Position numbers and translations under genes: made by a program
Assembly (NCBI GenBank): GCA_018340375.1
Contig: JAFFJZ010000004.1
Location: forward strand, 44,742,001 to 44,806,000
From: Gonatopus flavifemur
Taxonomy: Eukaryota; Arthropoda; Insecta; Hymenoptera; Dryinidae
Direction: 5' to 3'
Length of the DNA: 64,000 nt
Shown here: piece after piece, positions 34,476 through 45,197 of the stretch
Numbering within the stretch: position 1 is the stretch's first letter
Layout of the letters: each line of letters begins with the position of its first letter
The notes under the pieces: generated by a model
What the model was told of the DNA's origin: nothing
The model's input: only the letters and a program-made list of their open reading frames with translations
The model's database searches: none

Positions 34476-35420
34476 TCAATATACGAAAGATCCTTCGCTT
34501 AGCTCCAATATTGCCTTGATAAAAGAATAGATTTTCCTCATCGCCCTAATATCAGGGTCCTTTAAGAGCTCCAGCCAGATGTTGAAATCAAAATTGCAAA
34601 TAAAACCAAGATCTGAGAGGAGTATTTTTCTTAGATCGTTATAACCATGGCAAGAGATTACTTTGTGGTACAAATAATTTTTTTCATTACATCGCGCGCA
34701 CATTTCATCTTCTTGTACTTTATACAATCTAGGCGGAATAATGAGTCTGGGAGCAAATTTATTCCGTGTTCTTACTTGGGCAATTAGTTTCTTATATCGT
34801 ATCTCAACTTCTTTTTTCAGGTAACTTCGAGGTCCTTTTGATAGGACCAGGTGAGGATATATTGAGAGAAACGTCGATTTCGCGCATTTCTCAACATCCA
34901 TACCATACATATATGTCGCGAAAGTTGACAGTAAAGTTTCTTTGTTACTTAAAAACGAATGTGAGTTCAGATCATCCCACATTTCGGATGCCCCAATAGG
35001 TTCAGAAAAATTTTCCTTGATTTGAAGTGCTCGATTATATTTAATAGATGCTTTGTTCTCCTCTCCCAGGTTTATTCTTCCGAAACATATTTTTGGATAT
35101 CTGTTATCTGGCATACTTAGTATTTTTCGAATATAATTTAGAGTTTGTTTAAACATGAAAAAAGCGAGATGTTTCCTCCCTACTTCTAATCCAATAGCGC
35201 ACGAAGACGTTCCTTGAGGGAGACCCAAAAGTTTTTTGAAGAATATTGCTTGTCCTTTCTCTATTCGATCGAGGTATCTAATGCTCCGGATGAGAGAGAC
35301 GTATGCGAGACATGATGCAACAAGTGAGCCGAAAAGTTTTTCATAAACCTCCCACCAATTGGAGCTCATAATATGAATCAAAGAGATGGTCTTGATTCCT
35401 GCAAGATTAGCTTTGTGTAC
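34476..35420 (-). pseudogene. LINE C-terminal domain with CCHC-like motif
   Basis: The minus-strand frame reads from VVHKANLAG next to the insertion border, through YVSLIRSI.YLDRIEKGQ, FFKKLLGLPQGTSSCAIGLEVG and a long helical stretch, to CARCNEKNYLYHKVISC and the stop at 34476. This is the usual region after reverse transcriptase in APE-type LINEs, with a Cys/His finger near the end. About 300 codons are open. It continues the reverse transcriptase fragment at 41.9 kb. Confidence 0.75.
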
Positions 35421-35763
35421 TACACTGTTAAAAATTTCTTGAATTTTAATGCACTCTTAATGTACCAGTGTACATGAAATTTCAACTTGAAGGTACATTA
35501 AATGATATTCAAGTATTATTATATTAATTTTCAAATCATGTGGAATTGAATTACAATTTCAAGTATCAGTACATTAAAAATTAACTTAGAGTAAATCGAT
35601 AGAGATATGAGAAGATAACATAACCATCAATAATGTTTGAAATTGAGTGAATGAATTGAATAATTATAATCTTTTTGTGATTATAAATTTTGGAATTATT
35701 GTTCTCAATCGCATTAGGTGACACTCTACGAGTTTTGTCGTGAAGAGTGCTTGAATGACACTG

Positions 35764-35874
35764 AACCCCAACAAAACCTAAAATTTGTGTACGTCTAGGA
35801 AACCTCCAAAGGACGTCTGAGAAACGTATTTGGACGTTTCCTGGACGTACACAAATTTTAGGTTCTGTTGGGGA
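35764..35874. mobile_element. 111-bp hairpin MITE
   Basis: CCCCAACAAAACCTAAAATT and GTGTACGTCTAGGAAAC at the left face their near complement ending AATTTTAGGTTCTGTTGGGG. Arms are about 45 bp around a short centre. Confidence 0.8.
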
Positions 35875-36554
35875 AGAGTAGGAAATTTTGCGCGAAATAT
35901 TTTCGTGAACCACGTGAGAAAGACGAATTTTATAAATACGATGATCAAATACATGCTTGGGATTGAAGATTTTAATTTCATAATGGTTCTGAAACATTAT
36001 GGGATCGATGGGAAATTCTCACGATTGAAGGTTATAATTCAGAAAATTTGGCTTCCTATATTTCAGAACCAATATGGAATGAGAATTTGCATTCACAGTG
36101 CGCAATCCCATGCACGTACCCTAGAAGAAATGCACGTACCCTGGTAGAAATTTCACAAATTTTTTCCTATGCCTGATGAGGCGCTAGAGAGGAAAAACTG
36201 AGCACAAAAAACTAGCGAGGTACTGGTCAATTACTGATAAGTTGAATCCAACTAGCGTTGGTTGGTCAAAACTAGTGAGCTACTTATTAGTATGTAATAA
36301 GTTGAACTAATTGATAATGTGGAGTAAAACCATCTCTAATAATTATACAAGTGCTTACTAAAATATATATAAAATGGAGAAGAATGAACTTTTCAATTCT
36401 AAAATGAATAAAATATTGTTCACACTTGATATCGAAAATGTCAGTACCCATACAGCACGTATTTCATAAAGATTTTCAAACAGCTGAACAGGTTTCTCCA
36501 TTAATTTTTACATATAATTACAGGTGATATAAATGAGAAAGAAAATGTAACAAA

Positions 36555-37360
36555 TCTGTTTGTATTTTAGAATTGAAATATAGTTTACGGATATGAGGTT
36601 GACTTCTTTGAATTGAAAAATAAAAATTAATTATTTTCGTGAAATGTGTGATCGTTAGTTCTTAATTAATATGTATTAAAAAAATCTATTATTCAGTGCA
36701 ACATGAATTATTGAATCAGTCATAGCTGCTGTAATATGTAAAAAATCATAATTTGTTGATGCAGTGAGAATGAGTTTTATTCAAATACTTACATCAATAT
36801 TCCTCAGAAAAAACTCAGAGATCAAAACATTTTTGTAGTAATATGAGTCATGAAGAACTCATTTAATCAAAACTATTTTAAGCGGATGTTTAAAATAAAT
36901 TTCCAAAAACTTGGATTATTCACATAAAGCTCGTTGGATGGTTTTACTCTTGAAGAGTACTGTCAAAGTTGACGGTTGCAAATTGGAGAAAAAAGTCTTA
37001 TTTTCTGTCTTGAATTTGTTATTAGAGTAGTAACAAACTTGTAGGAAGAGTTTGAAGGTTGGGTGGAATCCATATTGATCAGGAAAGTCAAAACCGTATT
37101 GCAAAACTTGGAAAATCTGTTAACGTAGCTAACAATACTGGGGTATCGAGTCAGCTTTTCCTTACTACGTGAAATCTAGGCAGGAGAAATGTATCAAAAT
37201 TCAGTGAACTCAAGTTGGTGTCAAGTAAGAGAGGATAGAAATATTCATTGGATTTTATTGGTTATTATAAAAATGTTGACAAATAAGAAAAGTCTATGTA
37301 GGACTCATTCTATCGTCTTTCATTATTTTTGTTTCAATAATTTTGTATCGTGGAAATTTT
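36555..37360 (+). repeat. Left arm of a large palindrome
   Basis: 36900-37355 is a close complement of 40805-41260; for example ACTTGGATTATTCACATAAA against TTTATGTGAATAATCCAAGT, and GGGGTATCGAGTCAGCTTTTC against its complement. Weaker similarity continues outward to about 36555 and 41425, with about 200 bp of extra sequence in this arm. Confidence 0.85.
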
Positions 37361-37432
37361 TGTATTTTCTTACTAATAAGTTGAAGAAACAAGTGTATTG
37401 AACCTGTTTCACAAATATAATAACATTCATTC

Positions 37433-40400
37433 ATCATCATCATGAAGTAATCAGTCTTACGACTGGTTTGATGAAACCCTCCACCCCTGTCTATTATCCG
37501 CCAAACGTTTAATTTCTACATATCTACTACATCCCTTGTCTTGTACGATTTGCTTCATATAACTTGCTCTAGGTCTACCTTTACCAGTTTTACCATTCAT
37601 TTTCCCTTCCAATATTGTTTTCAATAAACTCTCATGCCGTAATGTGTGTCCTATAAGATTGCTTCTCCTTTTCACGATGTGTTTCAAAAGATTTCTTTCT
37701 TCATTTATCTGCTCGAGTACTTCTTCATTTTTGACTTTGTCTATTCATTTTATTCTGAGCATCCTCCTATAAGACCACATTTCGAAAGCTTCAAGTCTTC
37801 GTTGATCAGTTTTCCCCATTGTCCAAGTTTCGCAACCATATAATGCTGTGCTCCAAACGTAACTTTTCAAGAATTTCTTCCTTACTTCCAAGCTTATATT
37901 TTTTGAGCATAATAACTGTCTCTTTTGATAAAAAGCCTGTTTCCCTTGTGCTATTCTTGCTCTTATATCTCTTTCGCTTTTGCCGTTCTCTGTAATTATG
38001 CTTCCTAGATATTTGAATTCTTTCACCTGTTCAATTGTCTCGGTATCTATTTTGATTCTCGTTCTTCTAGCTGTTTTCGCTGCTGTACACATCATGAATT
38101 TTGTTTTGTCTTCATTTATATTCATATAATAGTTTTCCAATAATATTGTTCTCATGGTGTTGAGAATGGTTTCTAACTCAGTACTACTCGTGGCCAATAT
38201 AGCTATGTCATCCGCGAATCTCAACATACTTATATTTTCTCCCTGAATCTGTAATTTCGATTGAATTTCCTCCTTCACTTCGTTCATTGCTTCTTCTATA
38301 TATAAATTGAACATCAGTGGCGATAATGAGCATCCTTGTCTCACCCCTCTTCTTATTTGTGCTTCCCCTTCCTGACCCTCTATGTCTATTATTGCACTTT
38401 GATTCTTATATAATTCGTATATTATTCTTCTATCTTTATAATTTATTCCCACCTTCTTCAGGATCGCAAACATCTTCTCCCAGTCCACATTATCGAAAGC
38501 CTTTTGTATATCTACAGAACCTATGTACACAGATTTCTTCAGCGCTATCCTTTTCTCTATTACTGCCCTGAGTGCTAAGATTGCTTCTCGCGTTCCCCTA
38601 TTTTTTCTAAAACCAAACTGATCCTCTGCCAATCTACTCTCTATTTTATTTTCCATCCTCCTGTATATAATTTTGGTCAGTATTTTCGAAGCATGTGAAG
38701 TTAAACTGATCGTTCTGTAGTTCTCGCATTTGTCTGCCCCTTGTTTTTTCGGGATAGCGACAATTTTATTCTTTTGGAAATCTTCCGGTACTTCTCCTTT
38801 TTCGTACATATCTCTAATCAATTCAAACAGTGCGTCGCGAGTTCCTTCACTGGAGGCTTTTATAAGGTCCGCACTTATGCCATCTATGCCTGGCGCTTTA
38901 TTATTTTTCAATTCTTTCAAAGCCTTGTCGAATTCTGATCTCAATATCGAATCTCCCAATTCTTCCTCATCTACATCCTCCTCCTTCTCTAATAGTGCTA
39001 TATCATCGTTTCCTCTATACAAGTCTTCCAAATGATTGATCCACTGTTCTATTTTCTCTTCCGTTTTTATCAATTGTCGTCCTAGAGAGTTTCTAATCTT
39101 ATTGCTTCTAGATTCCATTTGTCCGAAAAATCTTTTAATAATCCTATATGCTTCATCTATTTTTCCTAAATGCAATCTTATTTCTATTTCCTGACATTTC
39201 TCTTCTAACCACTGTTCTTTCGCTTTCCTTGATTCTCTTATTATTTTATTTCTCAATGATTTGTATCGTTGCTGGCCTTCTTGGCTATCATTATTCTTGT
39301 ATTTTCTTCTTTCATTTATCAATTCTAAAATTTCTCCCGTTATCCATGGGTTTTTAGCTTCTACTCCATCATTCTTCGAAATCTTATCCGCACATTCTCT
39401 TATATTCCCCTTCATCTTTGTCCATCTTCTCTCTATTCCCAAGTCTTTCTCTTTTTGATCTCCCAATTTTTCATCCAACATTTTCTCGAATGCCTCATGT
39501 GTTTGTTTTTGCTTGAGGTTCTTCAAATTCCATCTTTTTTGCATTTTCCTTTTCTTCTTCAGAGATTTGAATTTCAGAGAATATTTCATCATCAACATAT
39601 TATGATCACTATCTATATCTGCACCGGGATAAGTTTTACAGTTTTTCACTTGGTTTCTAAATCTTTGTTTCACTAATATGTAATCAATTTGGTATCTTGC
39701 TGTATCTCCTGGCATTTTCCAAGTGTAGATTCTTCTTGGATGATTTTCGAATAAAGTGTTTGTGATAACCATCTTATGATTTTCACAAAATTCGACTAAA
39801 CGTTGTCCTCTATCGTTCCTCCTCCCTAACGCGAAATCTCCTATAATGTTGTCCTCTTTTCCTTGTCCTACTACCGCATTCCAATCCCCCATCACTATCA
39901 AATTCTCTTCTCCCTTCACATATTCTATCACTTCTTCTATTTCTTCGTACGTTTTTTCAATATCTTCCTCCGAATATGCAGATGTGGGCATGTATACTTG
40001 GACTATGACTGTGTCTACCGGTTTTGTTCTAATTCTAACCATCATCACACGTTCATTATGTTGCAAATAATTTTCTATTCTATTTCCTACTCTGTTATGC
40101 ATTACAATTCCTACACCTGCTTGACCGTTCTTTGATCCTGTGTGAATTATTCTATAATCCCCACTCCAGGAATCGCCCTCTTGTGGCCATCTCATTTCGC
40201 TAATCCCCATTACGTCTATATTCAACCAATTCATTTCTAATTTCAAATTTTCTAATTTTCCCGCTTGCCTCAGTGATCTAACATTCCACGCTCCGACTCG
40301 GAGAATGTTGTTTCTTTTCCCTATCCTATTCATAGGTTTTCGTTCCTTGCTGATGAAGCTTCCTCGAGCAGCCTCCACCCGGAGATCCGAACGGGAGACT

Positions 40401-40788
40401 AGTTTACCTCCGGAATATTTTACTCGAGAGAGCGCCATCATGTATTTATTAATTTGTTTGTTTGTTTTTGTTACATAATATTCCAGGTTAGGAAAAAGGT
40501 TTCATTTCCTCGGGAAGTATTGGAACATGTCAAGGAAGGTAGTTTCCCCTTGCTTTCCTTCCGTTTGATTTTGCCGATGTTTCTGGCATTAGGATGATTT
40601 CGTTTCTCTCAGTTTGTATTCTTTCTCTTGAGTAGTTTATTCCACTCAAAAAAAAAGATCCAACTCTGAGATACTTATCCTCCCCACCACGTAAAGGAAG
40701 CAGATACTACCAGGGATGGATAAAAAGGATATCAAGGACAGGTATCATGAATATCCCCCTGGAAGACCCGCAATCATCCACGGGGAGG
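37433..40788 (-). mobile_element. Near-complete RTE-type non-LTR retrotransposon
   Basis: 3356 bp flanked by an 11-bp direct repeat AACATTCATTC (37422-37432 and 40789-40799), a plausible target-primed duplication. A leader of about 350 bp (40788-40442), one long frame encoding endonuclease and reverse transcriptase, and a short 3' end finishing in ATGATGATG-type repeats fit the compact RTE layout. A truncated relative lies at 32889-33685. Confidence 0.88.
37457..40441 (-). pseudogene. RTE polyprotein: APE endonuclease plus reverse transcriptase, one nonsense codon
   Basis: The frame starts at the ATG complementary to 40439-40441 and is open for 898 codons. A TGA at 37745-37747 then sits where the truncated copy has TGG, and the frame continues 95 more codons to 37457. 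Endonuclease (about residues 45-285) shows GAWNVRSL, E in ISEMRWP, GDWNAVVG, QIDYILV and SDHN. Reverse transcriptase (about 500-770) shows NKAPGIDG near 515, NYRTISLT, FGFRKNRGTREAI, SVDIQKAFDNVDW, RRGVRQGCSLSPLMFN and FADD near 740. The C-terminal tail has RRSNLIGHTLRHES and GKGRPR.SYMKQI. All core catalytic motifs are present, so the stop may be a recent lesion or sequencing error; product from the longest frame would lack only the tail. No separate ORF1 is seen, as usual in RTE. Confidence 0.88.
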
Positions 40789-40804
40789 AACATTCATTCG
40801 TAGC

Positions 40805-41425
40805 AGCATGATACAAAATTATTGAAACAAAAATAATGAAAGACGATACAGTGAGTCCTACATAGCCTTTCCTTATTTGTTGACATTTTTATAGTAACCA
40901 ATAAAATCCAATGAATATTTCTGTCTTCTCTCACTCAACACCAACTTGAATTCACTGAATTTTGATACATTTCTTCTGCCTAGATTTCATGTAGTAAGGA
41001 AAAGCTGACTCGATACCCCAGTATTGTCAGCTACGTTAACAGATTTCCCAAGTTTTGCAATACGATTTCGACTTTCCTGATCAATATGGATCCCACCCAA
41101 CCTTCAAACTCTTCCTACAAGTTTGTCACTACTCTAATAACAAATTCAAGACAGGAAATAAGACTTTTTTCTCCAATTTGCAAATGTCAACTCTGACAGT
41201 ACTCTTCAAGAGTAAAACCATCCAACGAGCTTTATGTGAATAATCCAAGTTTTTGGAAATTTATTTTAAACTTTCGCTTGAAAAGATTTTCAATACATAA
41301 TAATTAAACAATAACGACCACACATTTCACAAAAATAATTCATTTATTGTTTTTTATCACATAAACTTAACCTCACATCTGTCAACCGAATTGCAATTTT
41401 CACATAGGTTAATAGATTATTATAC
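40805..41425 (-). repeat. Right arm of a large palindrome
   Basis: Complement of 36555-37360. Without the RTE and one target copy, the two arms would be separated by only about 85-90 bp, so the palindrome predates the RTE insertion. Confidence 0.85.
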
Positions 41426-41493
41426 TCAACCGATGGATTGAATCAGATATCCACGTCATTGACATTGATCTTTTCTAATCAACCACGTAGGTA

Positions 41494-41687
41494 CCGGTTT
41501 AGCTTAGGTCGTTAGGGCGTTAGGATAGTAGATCGCGCAACATTAGGCAGGGATTGGTTTAGGTGGTTCGATTCTCTTCGAGGTTTCCAATTTTCTCTCC
41601 ATGACATGAGAACGTAGTGAACAACGTGGTCGTCAATCTGCAAATGTTCTCCTCCGAAACATGTTTTTTGCTTAAAAAAAAAAAAAA
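41494..41687 (+). repeat. tRNA-derived SINE with poly(A) tail
   Basis: TAGCTTAGGTCG near 41500 is A-box-like and GGTTCGATTCTC near 41567 B-box-like. A 15-base A-run (41674-41688) ends the element. Confidence 0.65.
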
Positions 41688-41692
41688 ATTTA

Positions 41693-41855
41693 CTGGAAGT
41701 TTTTTTCTGGAACGCGAATGAAAATTCATATACAAATTTCATGTATTCGTACATTAAATTTCAAATCCATGTACATTCAATTCAATGTATGTAGACTTGA
41801 AATTTGTGGAACCAGTACATGAATTTTCAGTTACGTACTTGAAAAAAACTTCCAG
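41693..41855. mobile_element. Hairpin MITE with CTGGAAGTTTTTTTC ends
   Basis: CTGGAAGTTTTTTTCTGG at 41693 faces GAAAAAAACTTCCAG ending 41855. TA lies on both sides. The interior has GAAAATTCAT/ATGAATTTTC pairing. Confidence 0.7.
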
Positions 41856-42778
41856 TAGATTTACATTAAAATTCATGCGGAAATTTTTAACAGTGTATTT
41901 AAGTTGCAGCTTCTTCATATAGTGCTGATTGTTTGAGGTTGACACCTGAATCAGAATATCGAGACACGAACTCAATATGTTCCTTTCCAAATGGAGGGAG
42001 GGGGTATTTCTTTTCGTTTGCAAAGCCTCCCTTCTGGAATGAAATGATTTTGGTTCTCTTTACATTCACTTCTCGTTGGTTTTCTCCACAGTAATCCTAC
42101 AAACAGTTGACGGTCTTTTCAAGATTAACATAGGAGTCAGCTAAGAGAGCGATGTCATCCGCATAAGCTAACATCACAACTCTCAATGGGTGTGTTACGG
42201 AGACTCCTCTGACTCCCCTCTCTCTCATAAGCGTCTCTAGATCAGCTAGAAATATCGCAATTAGAAGAGGGCTGAGGATCTCCCTCTGTAGGACACCTTC
42301 GGTGACATCTAGGTAATTTGAACGATCGTTATTATCTTTGATTGACATCTTCGCTTTCCCGTATAGATTTATTGAAATGCGAATAATTTTCGTGCTGATC
42401 TCTGCTGAATATAATTTCCGCCATAGGATAGTATGAGAGAGGGAGTCAAACGCTCTTCGAAAATCTACGAATAAAACGAACAATTTGCCTCCTTTGACTC
42501 GCAAGCGCGTTTGTATTATGGCATTCAAGATAAAAATGTCGTCTGCCCACACCTGTTTTCGCTGAATCCGGCTTGTGATTTCGGTGATACATCATTCAGT
42601 TCGCACCATTTCGAAAGTCTATTGTACAAGATTTGAGTGAACACTTTTAGGACAGAATTGACTAGGGAAAAAGATCTGTAGTTCGTTAACTCTTTTCTAT
42701 CCCCTCTCTGGAACGACATTTTCATTTGTATTTGGGCCCATTCGTTCGGTAAGTTTTCTTGTTCCATTATCTCATTAA

Positions 42779-42794
42779 ATAAAACGTCTAAGTA
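42779..42794. repeat. 16-bp target duplication, left copy
   Basis: ATAAAACGTCTAAGTA, repeated exactly at 43138-43153. Confidence 0.85.
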
Positions 42795-43137
42795 TATTTA
42801 TATATATATATATATATATATTTATTCATTTGTATTCGGCGCTCTTTACATAGCATAGAGCGCCTCCCTCATTCCCATTACAATTTCTTATACGCTATCC
42901 TGAATCATAAAACAAAAAACAAACTTAATTCTAACTTACTCTATCCTTAATTAACGTGCGTGTGTGCGTGTGTGTACATGTGCGCGCATCTCTCACATTC
43001 ACTCTCTACTCACACACTCACCTCCCCTCACCACCCCAACCCTCTTTCCATCTCCTCCCTTATCCCCTCTAATTCCTTCATCCAATTCTCCCCTGAACCA
43101 TCTTCTTCTAAAATCCTTTTTATTTTTTCCTGTATGT
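42795..43137 (-). mobile_element. 5'-truncated LINE 3' end (343 bp)
   Basis: Flanked by a perfect 16-bp repeat. On the minus strand it begins with a GA-rich stretch that could encode the end of a charged protein, followed by GT/CA runs, a GAGGCGCTCTATGC..GAGCGCC hairpin, AATAAA and a (TA)n tail. That layout is a LINE 3' end inserted by target-primed reverse transcription. It interrupts the older LINE at 34260-44560. Confidence 0.8.
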
Positions 43138-43446
43138 ATAAAACGTCTAAGTAAAAGATCCAGTTATCTGATAGATTTTCAATAGGTCCGTTTGAAATTT
43201 CATCCGGGCCTGATACTGTTCCTGCCTTGACTTCGCTAAAACAAAATTCAATTTCATCTAATTTTATTGGTGCATCGAGGTCCGCATTCTCATTTCCTAT
43301 GAAAGATCAATTACTAACTTCTATCCTTGAGGGATACATTGATTTTCAGGAAACATACCAGGTTTCAATACAGTCTATGTTATTAGATGCTTCATATCTA
43401 TACCTTTTAACTATGTTCCCAAAATCTTTCGGGTTCTTTGCCCGAT

Positions 43447-44514
43447 TCAAGGAATGTATAAGAATATAATAAGATTCATAAAATCTTTGTTATATGACTT
43501 CTCTTCTTCCTCACACAGTTTCCTGAAGTCATTTTTCATATTAGTGTACTCTACCGTCATTTCTGTTGGAAGCTTATCCTTTTCACATTCCCGGAACTTC
43601 TTATTCAGCTTTTTATTGCAAAACCATTCTTTTCGGGCAAAACTATTTATTTTTCCGAGACAACTTATCATTCCAAGGTTTTTCGCCACTTCAGTGATTG
43701 TTTCTTTGAAATTCAATGCTAATTGATCGATTACCTTGTTCCCTTCACCAACTCTGGGAGAAAAGATCATTGAATTTTAAAAATTTCCCTTCAAATCATT
43801 TTCCCATTTTATGCACGGGGCACGCTTTGTTTCTATTACTGTTTTTTCAAGAGTCACCGTTATTGGAAAGTGATCTGAACCAGTTGGAACTTGTAGAACT
43901 TCTAAGTCTTCTATTTCAGTACACCCTGCAATACTTCATAAGACTAGATCTATTACTACAGAGCCTAAGTTACTAATATTAGTGAATTTCGCTGGAGAGT
44001 CAATTTTTGTTCTCCCATTCAGAATAACTGAGGCATTATCCTTCGCAAAACTCAAGAGTTCGTGCCCTTTGCTGTTCATTTTGAGGTCCATGCTAGATCT
44101 TTGTCCTGATAAATTAGGATTTTGAAGTATAACGTCTTCGTAAATGTAATTTGATTCCGCAATTCTACTATTGTAATCCCCTCCCACTATTATCAAACTA
44201 TGCGGATGATTTTGATCAAACAAGGATGATAAATCATTTATGACAATGAAAGAGTGATCGATTTCTTCTTAAGGACTGAAATATACTAGACCAATTATTA
44301 CATTACATGTGTTCGCAGTTATGTGTACAAATATATGATATTCTGTAACTGATAATACATCTGATAACTTATACAGTGAGGTATTGATAGCGATTGGGAG
44401 ACCTCCCTTTGCCCTTGCCCTTGCTGCTGTCTTCGTAGCCGGGCTGTGTGTTACTTCATACGTTGGTTGTTGGTATATCCTAAATGATGGTGAGTTGATT
44501 CCAGGGGGATGCAA
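43447..44514 (-). pseudogene. LINE endonuclease and linker fragments
   Basis: 44514-44269 reads LHPPGINSPS, then RARAKGGLPIAI, as at an APE endonuclease N-terminal half. 44223-43936 has IIVGGDYNSRI (the GDxN box), NGRTKIDSPAKFT and VVIDLVL. 43770-43447 is a Lys/Glu-rich linker. The pieces lie in different frames with stops between them. Confidence 0.65.
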
Positions 44515-44849
44515 CTGTATACAATGACCTCTACTCGCGTTTTGATTGGGGTCGAATGCAGTCAGTGTGAGGGCGCGAGTATAGTGATAAAAAGGTGGAG
44601 CGCCCTCATCGATATTTTCATGGAGTCATATACTATAGCATTAGAGTTGTGAATCTAGGTGTTAGATTTCAAATTCATCAAATTTATGTTGTAATGTTGT
44701 AGCTGGTTCTAACCTCAACTGATTGTGACATGTCATTACTCGGTCTATTTTATTCTATCCAGGATGAAGAAACATTTTTGAACAACAACATTCTTTGCAA
44801 TTACTATTATTAGTAATGTTACACAATTAGTGCAAAGAATGAAAAAAAA

Positions 44850-45197
44850 ATGGGACTGAGAGGATATATGTACGTGGTGCAAGGATGCCCATCGTCCACC
44901 GGAGTACCAGCACATGTATTTCCCAAAAATGCAGAAAAGGCAAGGAAGTGGCAATCCCGTATCAATGGACCGCGTATAAACGAAAAAACTCCAAAAGAGC
45001 TTAGAGAATCCTATGTTTGCCATCGACATTTCCCAGAGACATCATATAAATTGTCAGTGCACAAGCGGATTTTGAAAGATAATGCAGTAGCATGTTTGAA
45101 TCTACAATCCCCTGTGATACATGAACCGAGTAACACCTACTATGTGCGGAAAATGTTTGTTTTGTATCTTCTCAGACGCATTATGCTTTCTTCATAA
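44850..45197 (+). CDS. THAP zinc-finger exon with first cysteine missing
   Basis: The ATG at 44850 opens a THAP (C2CH DNA-binding) domain: C13 in VVQGC, FPK, RKW, KTPKEL, YVCHRHF (third Cys and the His) and AVACLNL in place of the AVPTxF box. The expected first Cys, in the usual CxVxGC start, is Tyr8 here (TAC for TGC, one transition), so zinc binding should fail. The exon probably ends at a donor in CCGA|GTAACA near 45128; the frame past this point looks like intron. Downstream on the same strand are 111-bp repeated exons and a coiled-coil-like final exon, together resembling a THAP transposase-derived gene or an old P-like element. Which of the two is undecided. Confidence 0.7.
   Translation: MGLRGYMYVVQGCPSSTGVPAHVFPKNAEKARKWQSRINGPRINEKTPKELRESYVCHRHFPETSYKLSVHKRILKDNAVACLNLQSPVIHEPSNTYYVRKMFVLYLLRRIMLSS

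Larger units (their letters stand above)
35423..41895. mobile_element. TA-flanked DNA element with CACTGTTAAAAATTTC ends and nested cargo
   Basis: The left end CACTGTTAAAAATTTCTTGAAT and the complement of the right end CACTGTTAAAAATTTCCGCATG match, and GAATTTTAATG follows in both. TA lies directly outside each end (35421-35422, 41896-41897), so a mariner/Tc1-type insertion is likely. No transposase of its own is visible. It holds a hairpin MITE (35764-35874), a large palindrome with an RTE in its loop, a SINE (41494-41687) and another MITE (41693-41855). Confidence 0.75.
41900..43210 (-). pseudogene. LINE reverse transcriptase fragment
   Basis: The minus strand reads YLDVLFNEIMEQENLPNEW, FQRGDRKELTNYRSFSLVN and SQAGFSENR up to a frame change near 42540. 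Then come LFVDFRRAFDSLSHTILW, GVLQREILSPLL and YADDIALLADS, with a stop near 42097 and further readable sequence to 41900. The expected order of reverse-transcriptase blocks is present and YADD is the catalytic box. LQREILSPLL carries Arg where Gly is usual. The 343-bp insertion at 42795-43137 lies just upstream of this domain's visible start; removing it and one 16-bp repeat restores an open frame. Confidence 0.8.
34260..44560 (-). mobile_element. Decayed non-LTR retrotransposon, split by nested insertions
   Basis: Minus-strand pieces read in order: endonuclease (about 44514-43936), linker (43770-43447), reverse transcriptase (about 43200-41900) and C-terminal domain (about 35420-34476). A TTTATT at about 34265 gives a polyadenylation-like AATAAA on the minus strand. 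A 343-bp LINE fragment (42795-43137) and a 6.5-kb TA-flanked element (35423-41895) interrupt it. Clade is unresolved; it differs from the RTE nearby. Confidence 0.75.

Noticed and set aside
38317..40135. Plus-strand open frames of 65-101 codons
   Set aside because: All are antisense shadows of the RTE endonuclease/reverse transcriptase gene; the Ser/Phe/Leu-rich content is typical of such shadows.
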